Shown here in pieces: positions 1 to 8,059 of a stretch of DNA of 64,000 nt; the stretch's first letter is position 1, and each line of letters begins with the position of its first letter. A program made the position numbers and the translations under genes. Below the pieces are notes generated by a model. That model searched no databases. It was not told the DNA's origin and worked only from the letters and a program-made list of their open reading frames with translations. The stretch spans positions 1 to 64,000 of the forward strand of contig NZ_QFVR01000017.1 of assembly GCF_003143975.1 (NCBI RefSeq). The letters are read 5' to 3'. The DNA comes from Kurthia sibirica. GTDB taxonomy: Bacteria; Bacillota; Bacilli; Bacillales_A; Planococcaceae.

Positions 1-2
1 CA

Positions 3-41
3 GAGCTGGCCGAAATGTTTGAAGTTAACAAAGACCAGTAA
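3..41 (+). CDS. C-terminal end of an unidentified protein (partial)
   Basis: An open frame enters from the left edge and ends ELAEMFEVNKDQ-stop. Only 12 residues are visible. The LAEMF pattern is reminiscent of a helix-turn-helix, but that is not enough to name a family. Confidence 0.3.
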   Translation, partial: ELAEMFEVNKDQ

Positions 42-70
42 CTCAAATTAACGCATATATATATTCGAAA

Positions 71-121
71 ATGATCAGATACTATGAAAAGGTTGGATTG
101 TCATTTACACATAAATATTGA
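71..121 (+). pseudogene. MerR-family regulator remnant
   Basis: The frame reads MIRYYEKVGLS and then diverges to a stop. KMIRYYEKVGL is the hallmark end of the MerR DNA-binding helix-turn-helix. The rest of the MerR protein is missing on both sides, so this is a short scrap left by deletion rather than a gene. Confidence 0.55.
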
Positions 122-201
122 CACTCTTGTCTAAAATATGCGATGATATAAGGTCTTAATTTTATCATAATTTACTTGTTAAAAAAGAAGGGAAGAAAGA
201 A

Positions 202-2004
202 ATGAATTTTGATGCAATGAGTGATAATATACGAGGTTTATTAACTGCTACAAGGACATATAGAATTCCAAGGTTTCAACGTGATTTTTCTTGGGATCAA
301 AATAATTACAATGAATTTTTAAAGGATATGTTATCACAAATATCATTTAATCCCAAAACTTCCAAATTTGAAACTTCGCAGTATTTTTTAGGGAACATGT
401 TATTTTTAGGAGAAAAAGATACAGATCTAGTTGAAGTTGTAGATGGTCAACAGAGATTAACTACAGCTACAATATTATTAGCAGCTTTAAGAAATTCATT
501 GTATGGTGTAAACGATCCGACAATGTATAGTAGTGATCAAATAGCAGCAGCTCATGATTATGCCGATACTGTACAAAGTGAATATTTAATAAAAAAAATT
601 GATGGTTCTCCACAAAGGAAAATACAAACAACTTCTAGTTATCCATATTTCACGCAAACTATTCAAGACTATCATACTAAAAATAGTGAAGTTGAACCTA
701 CTACAGAAGAAGAGGACTTACTAAAGAAAACATTTGAGTTCTTTTTAAAAGAATTAAAAGAAGATGCTTTTTTAAAAAAAATGTCGGCAATGTATAAATA
801 TCAGTTTAAAACTGCAGATTATGTTGAAGCTTTAAAAGCGTTAAGAGATCAATTATTAAAGTCCGAAATAATCGATGTGTTTGTTTCAGAAAAAGAACAA
901 GCAAATAAAATATTTGAAAATATAAACTCTAAAGGTAAGCCACTTTCTCAAGTGGATTTGATAAAAAACTCTATTTTTAGCAGAATTGGTATTACTGATG
1001 GTGGAGTTGATGAAATATCAATTACCTGGAATGATTTCAAGCAACAAATTGTAGATTTAGATACTACTTTCAATGAATTTTTCCTACATTATTGGAAGGC
1101 TGTATATCCAGAGGATAGTGCAAATGGAAATAACTTATATAAAAAGTTTCTTAAAAGATTTGGTACAAGTACGAATCAAGAACTTGAAAGTTTTGTTAAA
1201 GAGCTGAAACAAGGACTAAAATTTTATAAAACAATTGTATCACCAGATAAAAATCAATTTACGAGGAAAGAGTTAAAAGCAGAATTAAATTATTTAATAG
1301 CCATTAATAGATTTAAAGGCGTACAGGTACGACCAGTTTTACTCTCTTTATATATCAAAAATGAAGAGCTAGGTAAAAAGAAATTACCTCAAAAAGAAAA
1401 AACTTTATTCTTGCAGTTTTTAAGTAACTTTCATTTTGCTGCATATGGAACAAATTTAAAAATTAGGTCTAATAAAGCTACAATGCCGTATAAAAACTGT
1501 GCTGGAAATATTTCTAATGCTAAGACGAAAAATGATGTTAAATTAGCAATTTTGAAATTAAGAACAGAGTTATTAAAGCTTATTACGAAAGAAAAATTTA
1601 TTAAAGAATTTGAGTGTTTAGAATTTTCTAAGGAAAAAGCAAGAGGCGGTTTAGAAGCATATCCTGCTTCGTATGCTATTAAACAAATAGCTAATATAAT
1701 GGATAATAGAGAATTTGATGATGATGAATATTCTATAGAGCATATTTTAGATGAATCGTTAGGTAATACTGAAAATATTGGCAATTTAATAGTTCTTGAA
1801 GAAAAATATAATAGAGAAATCAATGAAGAGAAGAAACGAAATAAAAATACAATATCATTTGAACAAAAGAAATTAATATATTTAAAAAGTAAATATATTA
1901 TGATGCAAACCTTATGTGAAAAAAAATCTAGCTTTGCTAGGGATGATGTATCTAAAAGAGCTAATGAATTAGCCAAATCTTTTTGGGATTCATTTTTCAA
2001 GTAA
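202..2004 (+). CDS. DUF262/DUF1524 (GmrSD-like) defence protein
   Basis: A 600-residue protein with two recognisable parts. The N-terminal DUF262 (ParB-like nucleotidase fold) shows IPRFQR at residues 22-27 and DGQQR at 81-85. The C-terminal DUF1524 HNH-like nuclease region shows SIEHILD with His514, then GNL and a downstream Asn. Families with this architecture include the GmrSD type IV restriction enzymes, which use NTP and cleave modified phage DNA, so an anti-phage role is likely; the substrate cannot be read from sequence. The start has a good ribosome binding site (GAAGGGAAG). It stands alone beside mobile-element debris and has the very high A+T content of acquired DNA. Confidence 0.85.
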   Translation: MNFDAMSDNIRGLLTATRTYRIPRFQRDFSWDQNNYNEFLKDMLSQISFNPKTSKFETSQYFLGNMLFLGEKDTDLVEVVDGQQRLTTATILLAALRNSLYGVNDPTMYSSDQIAAAHDYADTVQSEYLIKKIDGSPQRKIQTTSSYPYFTQTIQDYHTKNSEVEPTTEEEDLLKKTFEFFLKELKEDAFLKKMSAMYKYQFKTADYVEALKALRDQLLKSEIIDVFVSEKEQANKIFENINSKGKPLSQVDLIKNSIFSRIGITDGGVDEISITWNDFKQQIVDLDTTFNEFFLHYWKAVYPEDSANGNNLYKKFLKRFGTSTNQELESFVKELKQGLKFYKTIVSPDKNQFTRKELKAELNYLIAINRFKGVQVRPVLLSLYIKNEELGKKKLPQKEKTLFLQFLSNFHFAAYGTNLKIRSNKATMPYKNCAGNISNAKTKNDVKLAILKLRTELLKLITKEKFIKEFECLEFSKEKARGGLEAYPASYAIKQIANIMDNREFDDDEYSIEHILDESLGNTENIGNLIVLEEKYNREINEEKKRNKNTISFEQKKLIYLKSKYIMMQTLCEKKSSFARDDVSKRANELAKSFWDSFFK

Positions 2005-2185
2005 AGAAAATCTTCATTGCACATTTAGGATCTTTTTATTATAAGTAGTTTTTCAAATAGACATTTCATTAAAAAATTCTTTATAATGAAAAAATATGTA
2101 ATAAAAATAAAAATAAAATTAATATTTATATTATTTTTTTGACTAGACAAAGAATATATATGTCTGGTCCTTTTTTCTTCATATC

Positions 2186-2468
2186 TGTATATCGCAACCC
2201 AATATTGAGCCAATTATTAACTAAGCCAGTGAGCCACTTAATCCACCCTGTACTTTCCAGACACACACCTCGGCTTTATTTGGAGTGGCGGGCATGATAC
2301 CCTTGTTCGGGCGTTAAATCCTTGATACTACGCCTTTTAAGCGAGAATTATGCCCGCAGAGGCTCCATGTAAAGCCTACGAGCAAACTTGCTGCCTTGAT
2401 TATCTTGTCTACGGAAATGACTTAATATTTCAGTTGCGATGTGGCTCACATTTCAATTGCGAAATACA
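2186..2468. mobile_element. 283-bp non-autonomous IS21-like element (MITE)
   Basis: The ends TGTATATCGCAA and TTGCGAAATACA begin imperfect 27-bp terminal inverted repeats (2186-2212 and 2442-2468; 20 of 27 positions pair). The TGAGCCA/TGGCTCA core is repeated sub-terminally at both ends (2230-2236 and 2442-2448, with TTTCAGTTGCGA at 2428-2439), as in the multiple end repeats of IS21-family elements. A perfect 6-bp target duplication, CATATC, flanks it (2180-2185 and 2469-2474). There is no transposase. The interior instead holds a foldable segment: TGGAG/CTCCA (2281-2285/2363-2367) enclosing GCGGGCAT/ATGCCCGC (2288-2295/2350-2357). Confidence 0.8.
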
Positions 2469-2501
2469 CATATCTATATAATGTATATTTAATAGCTATT
2501 A

Positions 2502-2546
2502 TTCCTACACTGAATGTAAACATATTATTTACATTCAGTGTAGGAA
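2502..2546. other. Perfect 19-bp inverted repeat
   Basis: TTCCTACACTGAATGTAAA (2502-2520) and its exact complement (2528-2546) are separated by 7 bases. There is no T-tract on the plus strand. It could be a terminator for the minus strand, an operator, or a small inverted-repeat insertion. Confidence 0.6.
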
Positions 2547-2559
2547 GGTGAAAAAGTTT

Positions 2560-2725
2560 GAAAAAAAGGAATTTGTAATGATTGTTTTTAACGATACTCA
2601 ACATTTCAAGTGCAGCTGATAGAATTATCTTTTTGGTTTCTAAGCTTAATTCTTCACCATTATGGAAAACTGTTTGATCTAAAATTAATGAACGGAATTC
2701 CTTTTTTTTTGACTACTAAATCCAT
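2560..2725 (-). pseudogene. Small unknown gene broken at a poly-A run
   Basis: The minus strand has a good ribosome binding site (GAAAGGATTG) and ATG at 2725, reading MDLVVKKK. The frame shifts at a run of nine A (2702-2710); in the shifted frame it continues as KEFRSLILDQTVFHNGEEL and on. The family is not recognised. It may be a sequencing-length error in the homopolymer or a true frameshift. Confidence 0.35.
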
Positions 2726-2910
2726 ATTTAATCAATCCTTTCTATTTGTCTAAGTGACTCCAATTTCATTAAACTTGTATACTATAAGTAGGAAAAGATA
2801 AATTTCTTCAAAATTAGATTTAATTTTTGTATATACATAATTGGTTAATATTGGGATTTATTATATAATTTTAATAGTCCTAAAAAGGACCAATTATACA
2901 GAAATCAGAA

Positions 2911-2972
2911 CTTGTTGCATATTCATGAAAAACCGTTTTAAAAACGGTTTTTTTCTTGAATATACGTAACAG
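2911..2972. terminator. Long hairpin with T-tract
   Basis: AAAAACCG and CGGTTTTT form a tight stem followed by T7 (2928-2954). The stem sits inside a longer imperfect inverted repeat (TTGTTGCATATTCA against TGAATATACGTAACA), so it may also be a decayed mobile-element end. Confidence 0.55.
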
Positions 2973-3013
2973 GTGCTTTTTTGGATTATATTCAACAGAA
3001 AAGGAGAATTTTA

Positions 3014-3441
3014 ATGTTTTCTTATGAAGAAGTAAGGAATTTATTACAAGAGAAAATGTTTGAAAAGTACTCAGGTGAATTTGAGAAATAAACAGAATAC
3101 AGTGAAAAGAATATAATGACTTTATATGAACTACTGGATATAGGAGAATACTCTTATGATGTAAATTTTAAAGAAATTATGGTGATAGTTGATATTGGAA
3201 ATGAATACTTTAATGAAGAAAAAACGCTTAATAATTTCTTTTTAGAAGTTAATGACCTTTTTATGAAAAGTAGTGTAATAAGCATGAGGAAGCTACATCA
3301 AATTTTAAATTCATTCATTATATAACTGTCCATAGAGATGAGAAAAGTAATAAACCAATTCAATTATTAGTAAGGTTTAATCTTGATTTAAGTAAATATA
3401 TTAAGGAACATTTAGAAGAGGCTGGTTGCGTTTTTAAATAA
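3014..3441 (+). pseudogene. Broken gene of unknown function
   Basis: A clean ribosome binding site (AAAAGGAG) precedes ATG at 3014. The protein starts MFSYEEVRNLLQEKMFEK, meets an in-frame TAA at 3089-3091, resumes in the same frame (TEYSEKNIMTLYELLDIGEY) and then needs one frameshift near 3300 to reach ITVHRDEKSNKPIQLLVRF and a stop at 3441. Repaired, it would be about 140 residues. No family is recognised; its size and acidic character would fit an immunity-type protein, but that is a guess. Confidence 0.5.
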
Positions 3442-3592
3442 TCATTTTAGTGTAAAATCTGAATCCGTATTAGCCCTGTATGGCATTCATATTTTTTCTT
3501 GGTCAAAATCTGGTCAAAGCGTGTGGATTTATGAAGAAAAGTCCTTTGAAACATTGATATAATAAGGTTTTAGGTTTTTTTAGTGTGAATCC

Positions 3593-3672
3593 CCGCCGTC
3601 TCCATATTACGAAATCAACCGATTTCATAGAGTGTCAAAACCTTTGATAGATAAGGGTTTTGGCACTTTTTA
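3593..3672 (+). repeat. Left att-like direct repeat: ssrA 3'-end sequence plus terminator
   Basis: The sequence CCCCGCCGTCTCCATA closely matches the 3' acceptor end of Bacillus tmRNA genes. It is followed by GAAATC-AACC-GATTTC (3611-3626) and a terminator hairpin, GTGTCAAAACC paired with GGGTTTTGGCAC plus T-tract (3631-3671). About 73 of 80 bases match 16985-17064 in direct orientation. The tmRNA body itself is absent, as expected for an att site left by island integration at ssrA. Confidence 0.7.
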
Positions 3673-3775
3673 TTTTTATCCAATTTCAATAGATTGTATT
3701 CAAACATAGTCAAAAATCAATTTACCAATTAATTAGATCTCAAGGTAGGTAGCAAACTTCTGAATTGCTCCTTTG

Positions 3776-3824
3776 AACTACACCTCCAATTATTAGACAC
3801 AATCTAATAATTGGAGGTGTAGTT
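3776..3824. terminator. Perfect 22-bp inverted repeat with T-tract
   Basis: AACTACACCTCCAATTATTA and so on (3776-3797) pairs perfectly with 3803-3824 across a 5-base loop, followed by T7. It lies immediately in front of an IS3-type orfA, whose start codon is at 3830. It may act as a terminator shielding the transposase gene from outside transcription; the right arm also contains the element's GGAGG ribosome binding site. Confidence 0.6.
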
Positions 3825-3829
3825 TTTTT

Positions 3830-4622
3830 ATGACCAAATTTACGAGCGTGTTAAAATTAGCGATTGTACAAGGAATTAATCCAAATAAAATTTCACAAAA
3901 CGAGTATGCATCTTAGATGTATGTTACAAAAACCCAATTTCAATTTTGGTTGAGATTATACGAATTGCATGGCGAAGAAACGTTTCAAAATTCCTATATA
4001 AATTATTCTGTACCCCTTAAACTAAATATACTTAACTACATGGTTCATTCTGGTGGCATAGAGGCCCTTGAATCAAAAACAAAGGGGCATCCATCCATGA
4101 AAAAAGAAACAACCAAAACAACTACCAGTAGAAGGTTCACCAGAAGCACTTCAGGTAGAAATCCAACGTCTACGTATGGGAAATTAGTATTTAAAAAAAT
4201 TGAACTCCTTAGTTCAAGCCAAGGAAACATCACCAAAGAAGACAAAGTAAAGGACATCTATGAATTAAGGCAATAAATATCCGATGAAGGCGCTTTCGAA
4301 GTTCGTAGGCATTCCACGTAGCACGTATTATGATTACGTAAAGAAGATGAATCGATGGGATCCAGATGCCAAGTTAAAAGATGATATTCAAGCGATTTAT
4401 AATGAACATGGTGGTCGTTATGGCTATCGTCGTATTCGAAATGAGCTAGCGAATTGTAGACAAAAAGTTAATCATAAAAAGGTTCAACGTCTTATGAAAT
4501 CCTTAGGCTTAAAATGCATGGTACGTATAAAAAAATGTAAATCTTATAAAGGGACGATTGGTAAAATTGCGCCAAATATTTTAAATCGTCATTTTACGGC
4601 TGAAGCGTCAAATGAGAAGTAG
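3830..4622 (+). pseudogene. IS3-family (IS150-type) transposase remnant, orfA and orfB
   Basis: orfA starts at 3830 (MTKFTSVLKLAIVQGINPNK) but has an in-frame TAG at 3914-3916, then reads on to 4276. The orfB piece (4284-4622) has the typical N-terminal region: LSKFVGIPRSTYYDYVKK, then the HTH_21 signature GGRYGYRRIRNEL and KKVQRLMKSLGL. The catalytic DDE (rve) domain is missing, because the sequence stops after NRHFTAEASNEK. The copy is dead. Confidence 0.8.
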
Positions 4623-4849
4623 GCTCCTTACATTCTATTATTAGATAGGGCTTTGAATCTTCATTCAAAATAAAGATGGCAGCTCTTAATTTCAAATCTG
4701 TTTTACTATACTTATGTACAGGTCTTTCCACTTCAATATAAGTTTTGTGGTATATAGCGCATACAAATCTTCAGTAGTTTTTGTCGAACATATTCTTCAG
4801 GATACATAATGACCGGAAACTCACGAATCAAACATAACGGCTTTTCCAT
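4623..4849 (-). pseudogene. Type I restriction HsdR N-terminal domain remnant
   Basis: The minus-strand ATG at 4849 has a GGAGGG ribosome binding site. It reads MEKPLCLIREFPVIMYPEEYVRQKLLK, shifts frame, and continues YIEVERPVHKYSKTDLKLRAAIFIL and PYLIIECKEPTS. EEYVRQKLL followed by the beta-strand ending LIIECK is the signature of the HsdR_N nuclease domain, where the E-x-K of the PD-(D/E)xK core lies. The gene is cut exactly where the IS3 remnant ends (4622). Confidence 0.65.
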
Positions 4850-4960
4850 GTAAGCCCTCCTACTGATACTGCTTTGTTTAGTGAAGTTATTTGAATTAAT
4901 TATATAATATTGGAGGAATTGTTTGGAAATGGTTTTTTATTACAATGTCAGTTAAATGAA

Positions 4961-4996
4961 AAGAGCTATGGACCTTTAAATAGATCCATAGCTCTT
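4961..4996. terminator. Perfect 12-bp hairpin
   Basis: AAGAGCTATGGA (4961-4972) pairs with TCCATAGCTCTT (4985-4996) over a 12-base loop. The T-tract is weak. It lies between the HsdR remnant and the GHKL operon, a region (4850-5289) otherwise without a convincing gene; a weak 81-codon frame starting with TTG at 4910 spans the hairpin and looks spurious. Confidence 0.5.
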
Positions 4997-5289
4997 AATA
5001 TATTGAAAACGAATTTTACTTATAAAACAAATAAATTCCCAAGTGCTATTAAAGATACTTTAGGCAGGATAATAATAATCGTTGCATCACGGCCGAGCGT
5101 TAAATACAAAAATCGTATTGCAATCAATACCTATAAATCTGTGGGAATTATATAGAATGTGGAATTTTGTATAACTAATAGATAATTTATTCTATAATTA
5201 GAGGTTAAAAAATACAATAAGTGATAAAATAATCATAATAAATGAAGATATTTATGACCTATAAAACACTGATAATTGAGGTGCACAAT

Positions 5290-7203
5290 TTGAACGCAAC
5301 TGATAACCAATGGCAATTTTCACAAATACCAAATATCGAAGAATCAAATTTCAATAAAATTTTAGAACGCTTTTATAGTTTAGGGGTAGCAGGTCTAACA
5401 AGAGAAAATATACAAAACTCGTTAGACGGTCGACTAAATGATAATGATCAGCCAATAGTCGTTACGATTAAATTGGGGAAAATTGATCGACAATCGATTC
5501 CGGGAATAGATTCAATTGTAGAACGTATTAATAGTCTTGAGGGACGCAATGGCTACGCTAAAGAAACAATCAGTCACATGAAAGCGACTATGCAAGAGAA
5601 AGAATTACGTTATATTTCGTTTGAAGATAGCAATACACGTGGTTTAACTGGTGCAAAGTATGGTCAAAGTAATTCAAAAGACCATACATGGGGTATTTAT
5701 GCATATAACAAAGGGGTTCATTTCGAAGAGAAGGATGAAAAATTTGAAGCTTCTCGTGGCGGTTCTCATGGTGTAGGGAAAATTGCATCTAATGCGGCAT
5801 CTGATTTACATATGATGTTTTTTGCTAACTGTGACAAAGAAGGAGAGAAACACTTAGGAGGCACAATCCAATTAATCGAGCATCAGTATAAAAATGCTTA
5901 TTATCGATCTACTGGCTATTTTGCTAAGTTAGGGGGTTCAAATTTCCTGCCGTTTGAAAATAAATTTGGTGGAATTTTTGAAAAGCAAACGCGCGGTTTA
6001 AAGATTGTCATTCCATTTTTACGCAAAAGCTTTTATAAAGAAGATGAAATCATTCGCTCAGTATGTGATAGCTTCTTTGTTGCGATTCTTGAGAAAAAGT
6101 TAATTGTACAAATAAATGATTTGGTTATTGATGCATCTACTATCGAGGACATTGTAAGCAACCCTAATTATTATGAGCAAGATATTTCGGCTATGAAAAA
6201 AGTGTTTACGCCTTTATATGTTCGTACTTATAAAAATGAAACATCGCATGTTATTGAAATTCCTCATGGTAGTTCAACATTTAAATTTAATTTGTACTTC
6301 AACTATGATGAACAAATTCCAAAAGGGAGAGTTGCGATTATTCGAACGATCGGTATGAAAATTGAAGACTTTATGGTGAAAAATAATTCTACAAAACCAT
6401 TTAATGGCGTATTAATCGGAAGTAGTGATGAGGATGTCTATTTAAAATCACTTGAAAATGAATCGCATACTAAAATTTCGAGTGACGATATTAAAAATCC
6501 AGAGCTAAAAAAACAAGCGAAGAAGTTTATTAGTAATTTAACGAAAGAGCTGCTGAAAGTCATTGATGAAGCAGTCCGTAAACATAATCCAGTTGACGGG
6601 AAAATTAATACATCCGACATACTATATACAATGGAGCTGGATTTTAAAGAGAATTTAGCAGAATCATTCGGCACGATTAAAATTAAAAATGGTCGAAATA
6701 TTGTCACAAGCGATGAAGGGAAAAACGCTGAAATCGCACCGGCAAAAGAGAAACGTAAGAAAAGAGGAACTGAAAATCCCGTAAAACCAAAACAAACAGG
6801 TATCCGACGAAAAAGTAATAAGCCGGATAAAGGGGATGAGAAAAGTGCGGTAGAGGATGTTAAGGATGAATTTAAAATTAATCCATACCGTGTAGAACGC
6901 TTATTATTGAATGATCAAGAAATCATTCAACTAAATTTAACAGGCGACCCAGATGTGTCAAAAGCAGTGCGCTGTAATTTAAAATTCAACATAGTAGACG
7001 GAATGGGTAAAGAGTATATGGGTGAATTTAATATGCTAGCAAACTATGTGAAAGTTATAGACAAAAATACGAATGCAGAATGTAAAGTTGAAAAAGATGC
7101 TATAAAAAACGTATCGGTTAAAAAAGGGTATGTAAATTTACAGCTAGCTCTTCAGCCAGCATATAATCGCTCGTTAAAATTCATTTATTATGTAGAGGTG
7201 TAA
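5290..7203 (+). CDS. GHKL-type (HSP90/MutL/MORC-like) ATPase, first gene of a three-gene operon
   Basis: The Bergerat-fold motifs are readable. From the TTG start at 5290, the N box is ENIQNSLD (residues 39-46), the G1-type loop is FEDSNTRGLTG (Asp113) and the lid glycine motif is GGSHGVGK (157-164). A lysine/arginine-rich linker (about residues 480-530) leads to a C-terminal beta-rich domain. TTG at 5290 has a GAGGTG ribosome binding site; an in-frame ATG at 5242 has none. The stop is one base before the next gene's ATG, so translation is probably coupled. The ATPase class is shared by MORC-like enzymes of prokaryotic restriction-like systems, and island context supports defence. No known named system was matched with confidence. 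Confidence 0.75.
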   Translation: MNATDNQWQFSQIPNIEESNFNKILERFYSLGVAGLTRENIQNSLDGRLNDNDQPIVVTIKLGKIDRQSIPGIDSIVERINSLEGRNGYAKETISHMKATMQEKELRYISFEDSNTRGLTGAKYGQSNSKDHTWGIYAYNKGVHFEEKDEKFEASRGGSHGVGKIASNAASDLHMMFFANCDKEGEKHLGGTIQLIEHQYKNAYYRSTGYFAKLGGSNFLPFENKFGGIFEKQTRGLKIVIPFLRKSFYKEDEIIRSVCDSFFVAILEKKLIVQINDLVIDASTIEDIVSNPNYYEQDISAMKKVFTPLYVRTYKNETSHVIEIPHGSSTFKFNLYFNYDEQIPKGRVAIIRTIGMKIEDFMVKNNSTKPFNGVLIGSSDEDVYLKSLENESHTKISSDDIKNPELKKQAKKFISNLTKELLKVIDEAVRKHNPVDGKINTSDILYTMELDFKENLAESFGTIKIKNGRNIVTSDEGKNAEIAPAKEKRKKRGTENPVKPKQTGIRRKSNKPDKGDEKSAVEDVKDEFKINPYRVERLLLNDQEIIQLNLTGDPDVSKAVRCNLKFNIVDGMGKEYMGEFNMLANYVKVIDKNTNAECKVEKDAIKNVSVKKGYVNLQLALQPAYNRSLKFIYYVEV

Positions 7204-7204
7204 C

Positions 7205-8059
7205 ATGATTTATAAAAAAGATGCAAACTTTCCTTATCCAATACTTTCTTCGAATACGTTTTCTTATGAAGAAAGCGACTTTATGATCAAAGTGAGTTTT
7301 GAAGAGGACGGAGATTTATATAAATTCAAAATCCAAAAGTACTTAACATCTGATTTTGTCCAGGGCCTATTAAACAGTGGGGAAGCTCAATACTTACTAG
7401 TTATTCAATCAAAGGATACAAAGTTTTTCCCTTTGGAGCCAACTAATTTACAAGTCGAGATTCCGAAAAATCGAATGACGCTTTCGAGTCGTACATCGAT
7501 TCAAATACACATTGTCGCAAATAAGGATATTACATTTGCGCAAAACAATGAACTGAACAGCTTTTATGACGAATTGAAAGCATCGATTACGGTACCGGAA
7601 TTTTCGATGCTCGGTTTTTCAAATATTGTAACGTTTGAAGGGGGGATGAAAAATCCTCTTGATTTATTTGAAAAGCGTTTAGATCCAAAGCTTTCTTCAG
7701 CGATTAAGTTTGAACTAGGCTCTGAATGTATCATTCTTCATTTCCGCGATGAAGAAATGCAGTTCCAGTCAATGGCGAAAGCAAATGCATTCCTGAATCC
7801 ATATTTATACACAGGCTTACGGATGGCATTAGAGCGATTTATTAGCACCTATGCTGAGGAAGATGACGATGTAGTAGAAATATCGCAAATTACACAGCCA
7901 GAGGATTTGCTTGATTATAAATTATATAATTTAATGGTGGGCAAATCAGTAGGGGAATTAAGTGTAGATAATATTGATGAAGTGATTGGGCGTATATCAC
8001 ATCAAATCATTGAGAAATACGTAAAAGCTGTAAAGGAGTTAGTAGCACATGAGGATTAA
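7205..8059 (+). CDS. Unknown mainly beta-strand protein, second gene of the GHKL operon
   Basis: 284 residues, family not recognised. The first 130 residues alternate short hydrophobic and polar segments typical of beta-sheets (MIKVSFEEDGDLYKFKIQKY, IQIHIVANKDITFA). The last 100 are helical and acidic (TYAEEDDDVVEISQ). There is no signal peptide, membrane segment or nuclease motif. It has a GAGGTG ribosome binding site inside the end of the upstream ATPase gene and overlaps the next gene by 11 bases, so the three products are probably made together. An adaptor or recognition subunit for the ATPase is a plausible inference. Confidence 0.7.
   Translation: MIYKKDANFPYPILSSNTFSYEESDFMIKVSFEEDGDLYKFKIQKYLTSDFVQGLLNSGEAQYLLVIQSKDTKFFPLEPTNLQVEIPKNRMTLSSRTSIQIHIVANKDITFAQNNELNSFYDELKASITVPEFSMLGFSNIVTFEGGMKNPLDLFEKRLDPKLSSAIKFELGSECIILHFRDEEMQFQSMAKANAFLNPYLYTGLRMALERFISTYAEEDDDVVEISQITQPEDLLDYKLYNLMVGKSVGELSVDNIDEVIGRISHQIIEKYVKAVKELVAHED

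Noticed and set aside
1431-2024. 197-codon frame opposite the DUF262 gene
   Set aside because: It is a hydrophobic shadow of the AT-rich coding strand with no ribosome binding site.
2281-2367. IS110-type bridge RNA or riboswitch
   Set aside because: Nested stems exist, but the segment lies inside an IS21-like element, no IS110 recombinase is near, and no known riboswitch core was recognised. It is reported only as a foldable passenger.
3540-3610. Complete tmRNA (ssrA) gene
   Set aside because: Only the last 15-20 bases resemble the 3' end; the tag-peptide region and 5' acceptor half are absent.
4910-5155. 81-codon frame starting at TTG
   Set aside because: It runs through a perfect terminator-like hairpin, and its sequence is unlike a folded protein. 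The GGAGG lies inside the frame rather than before it.
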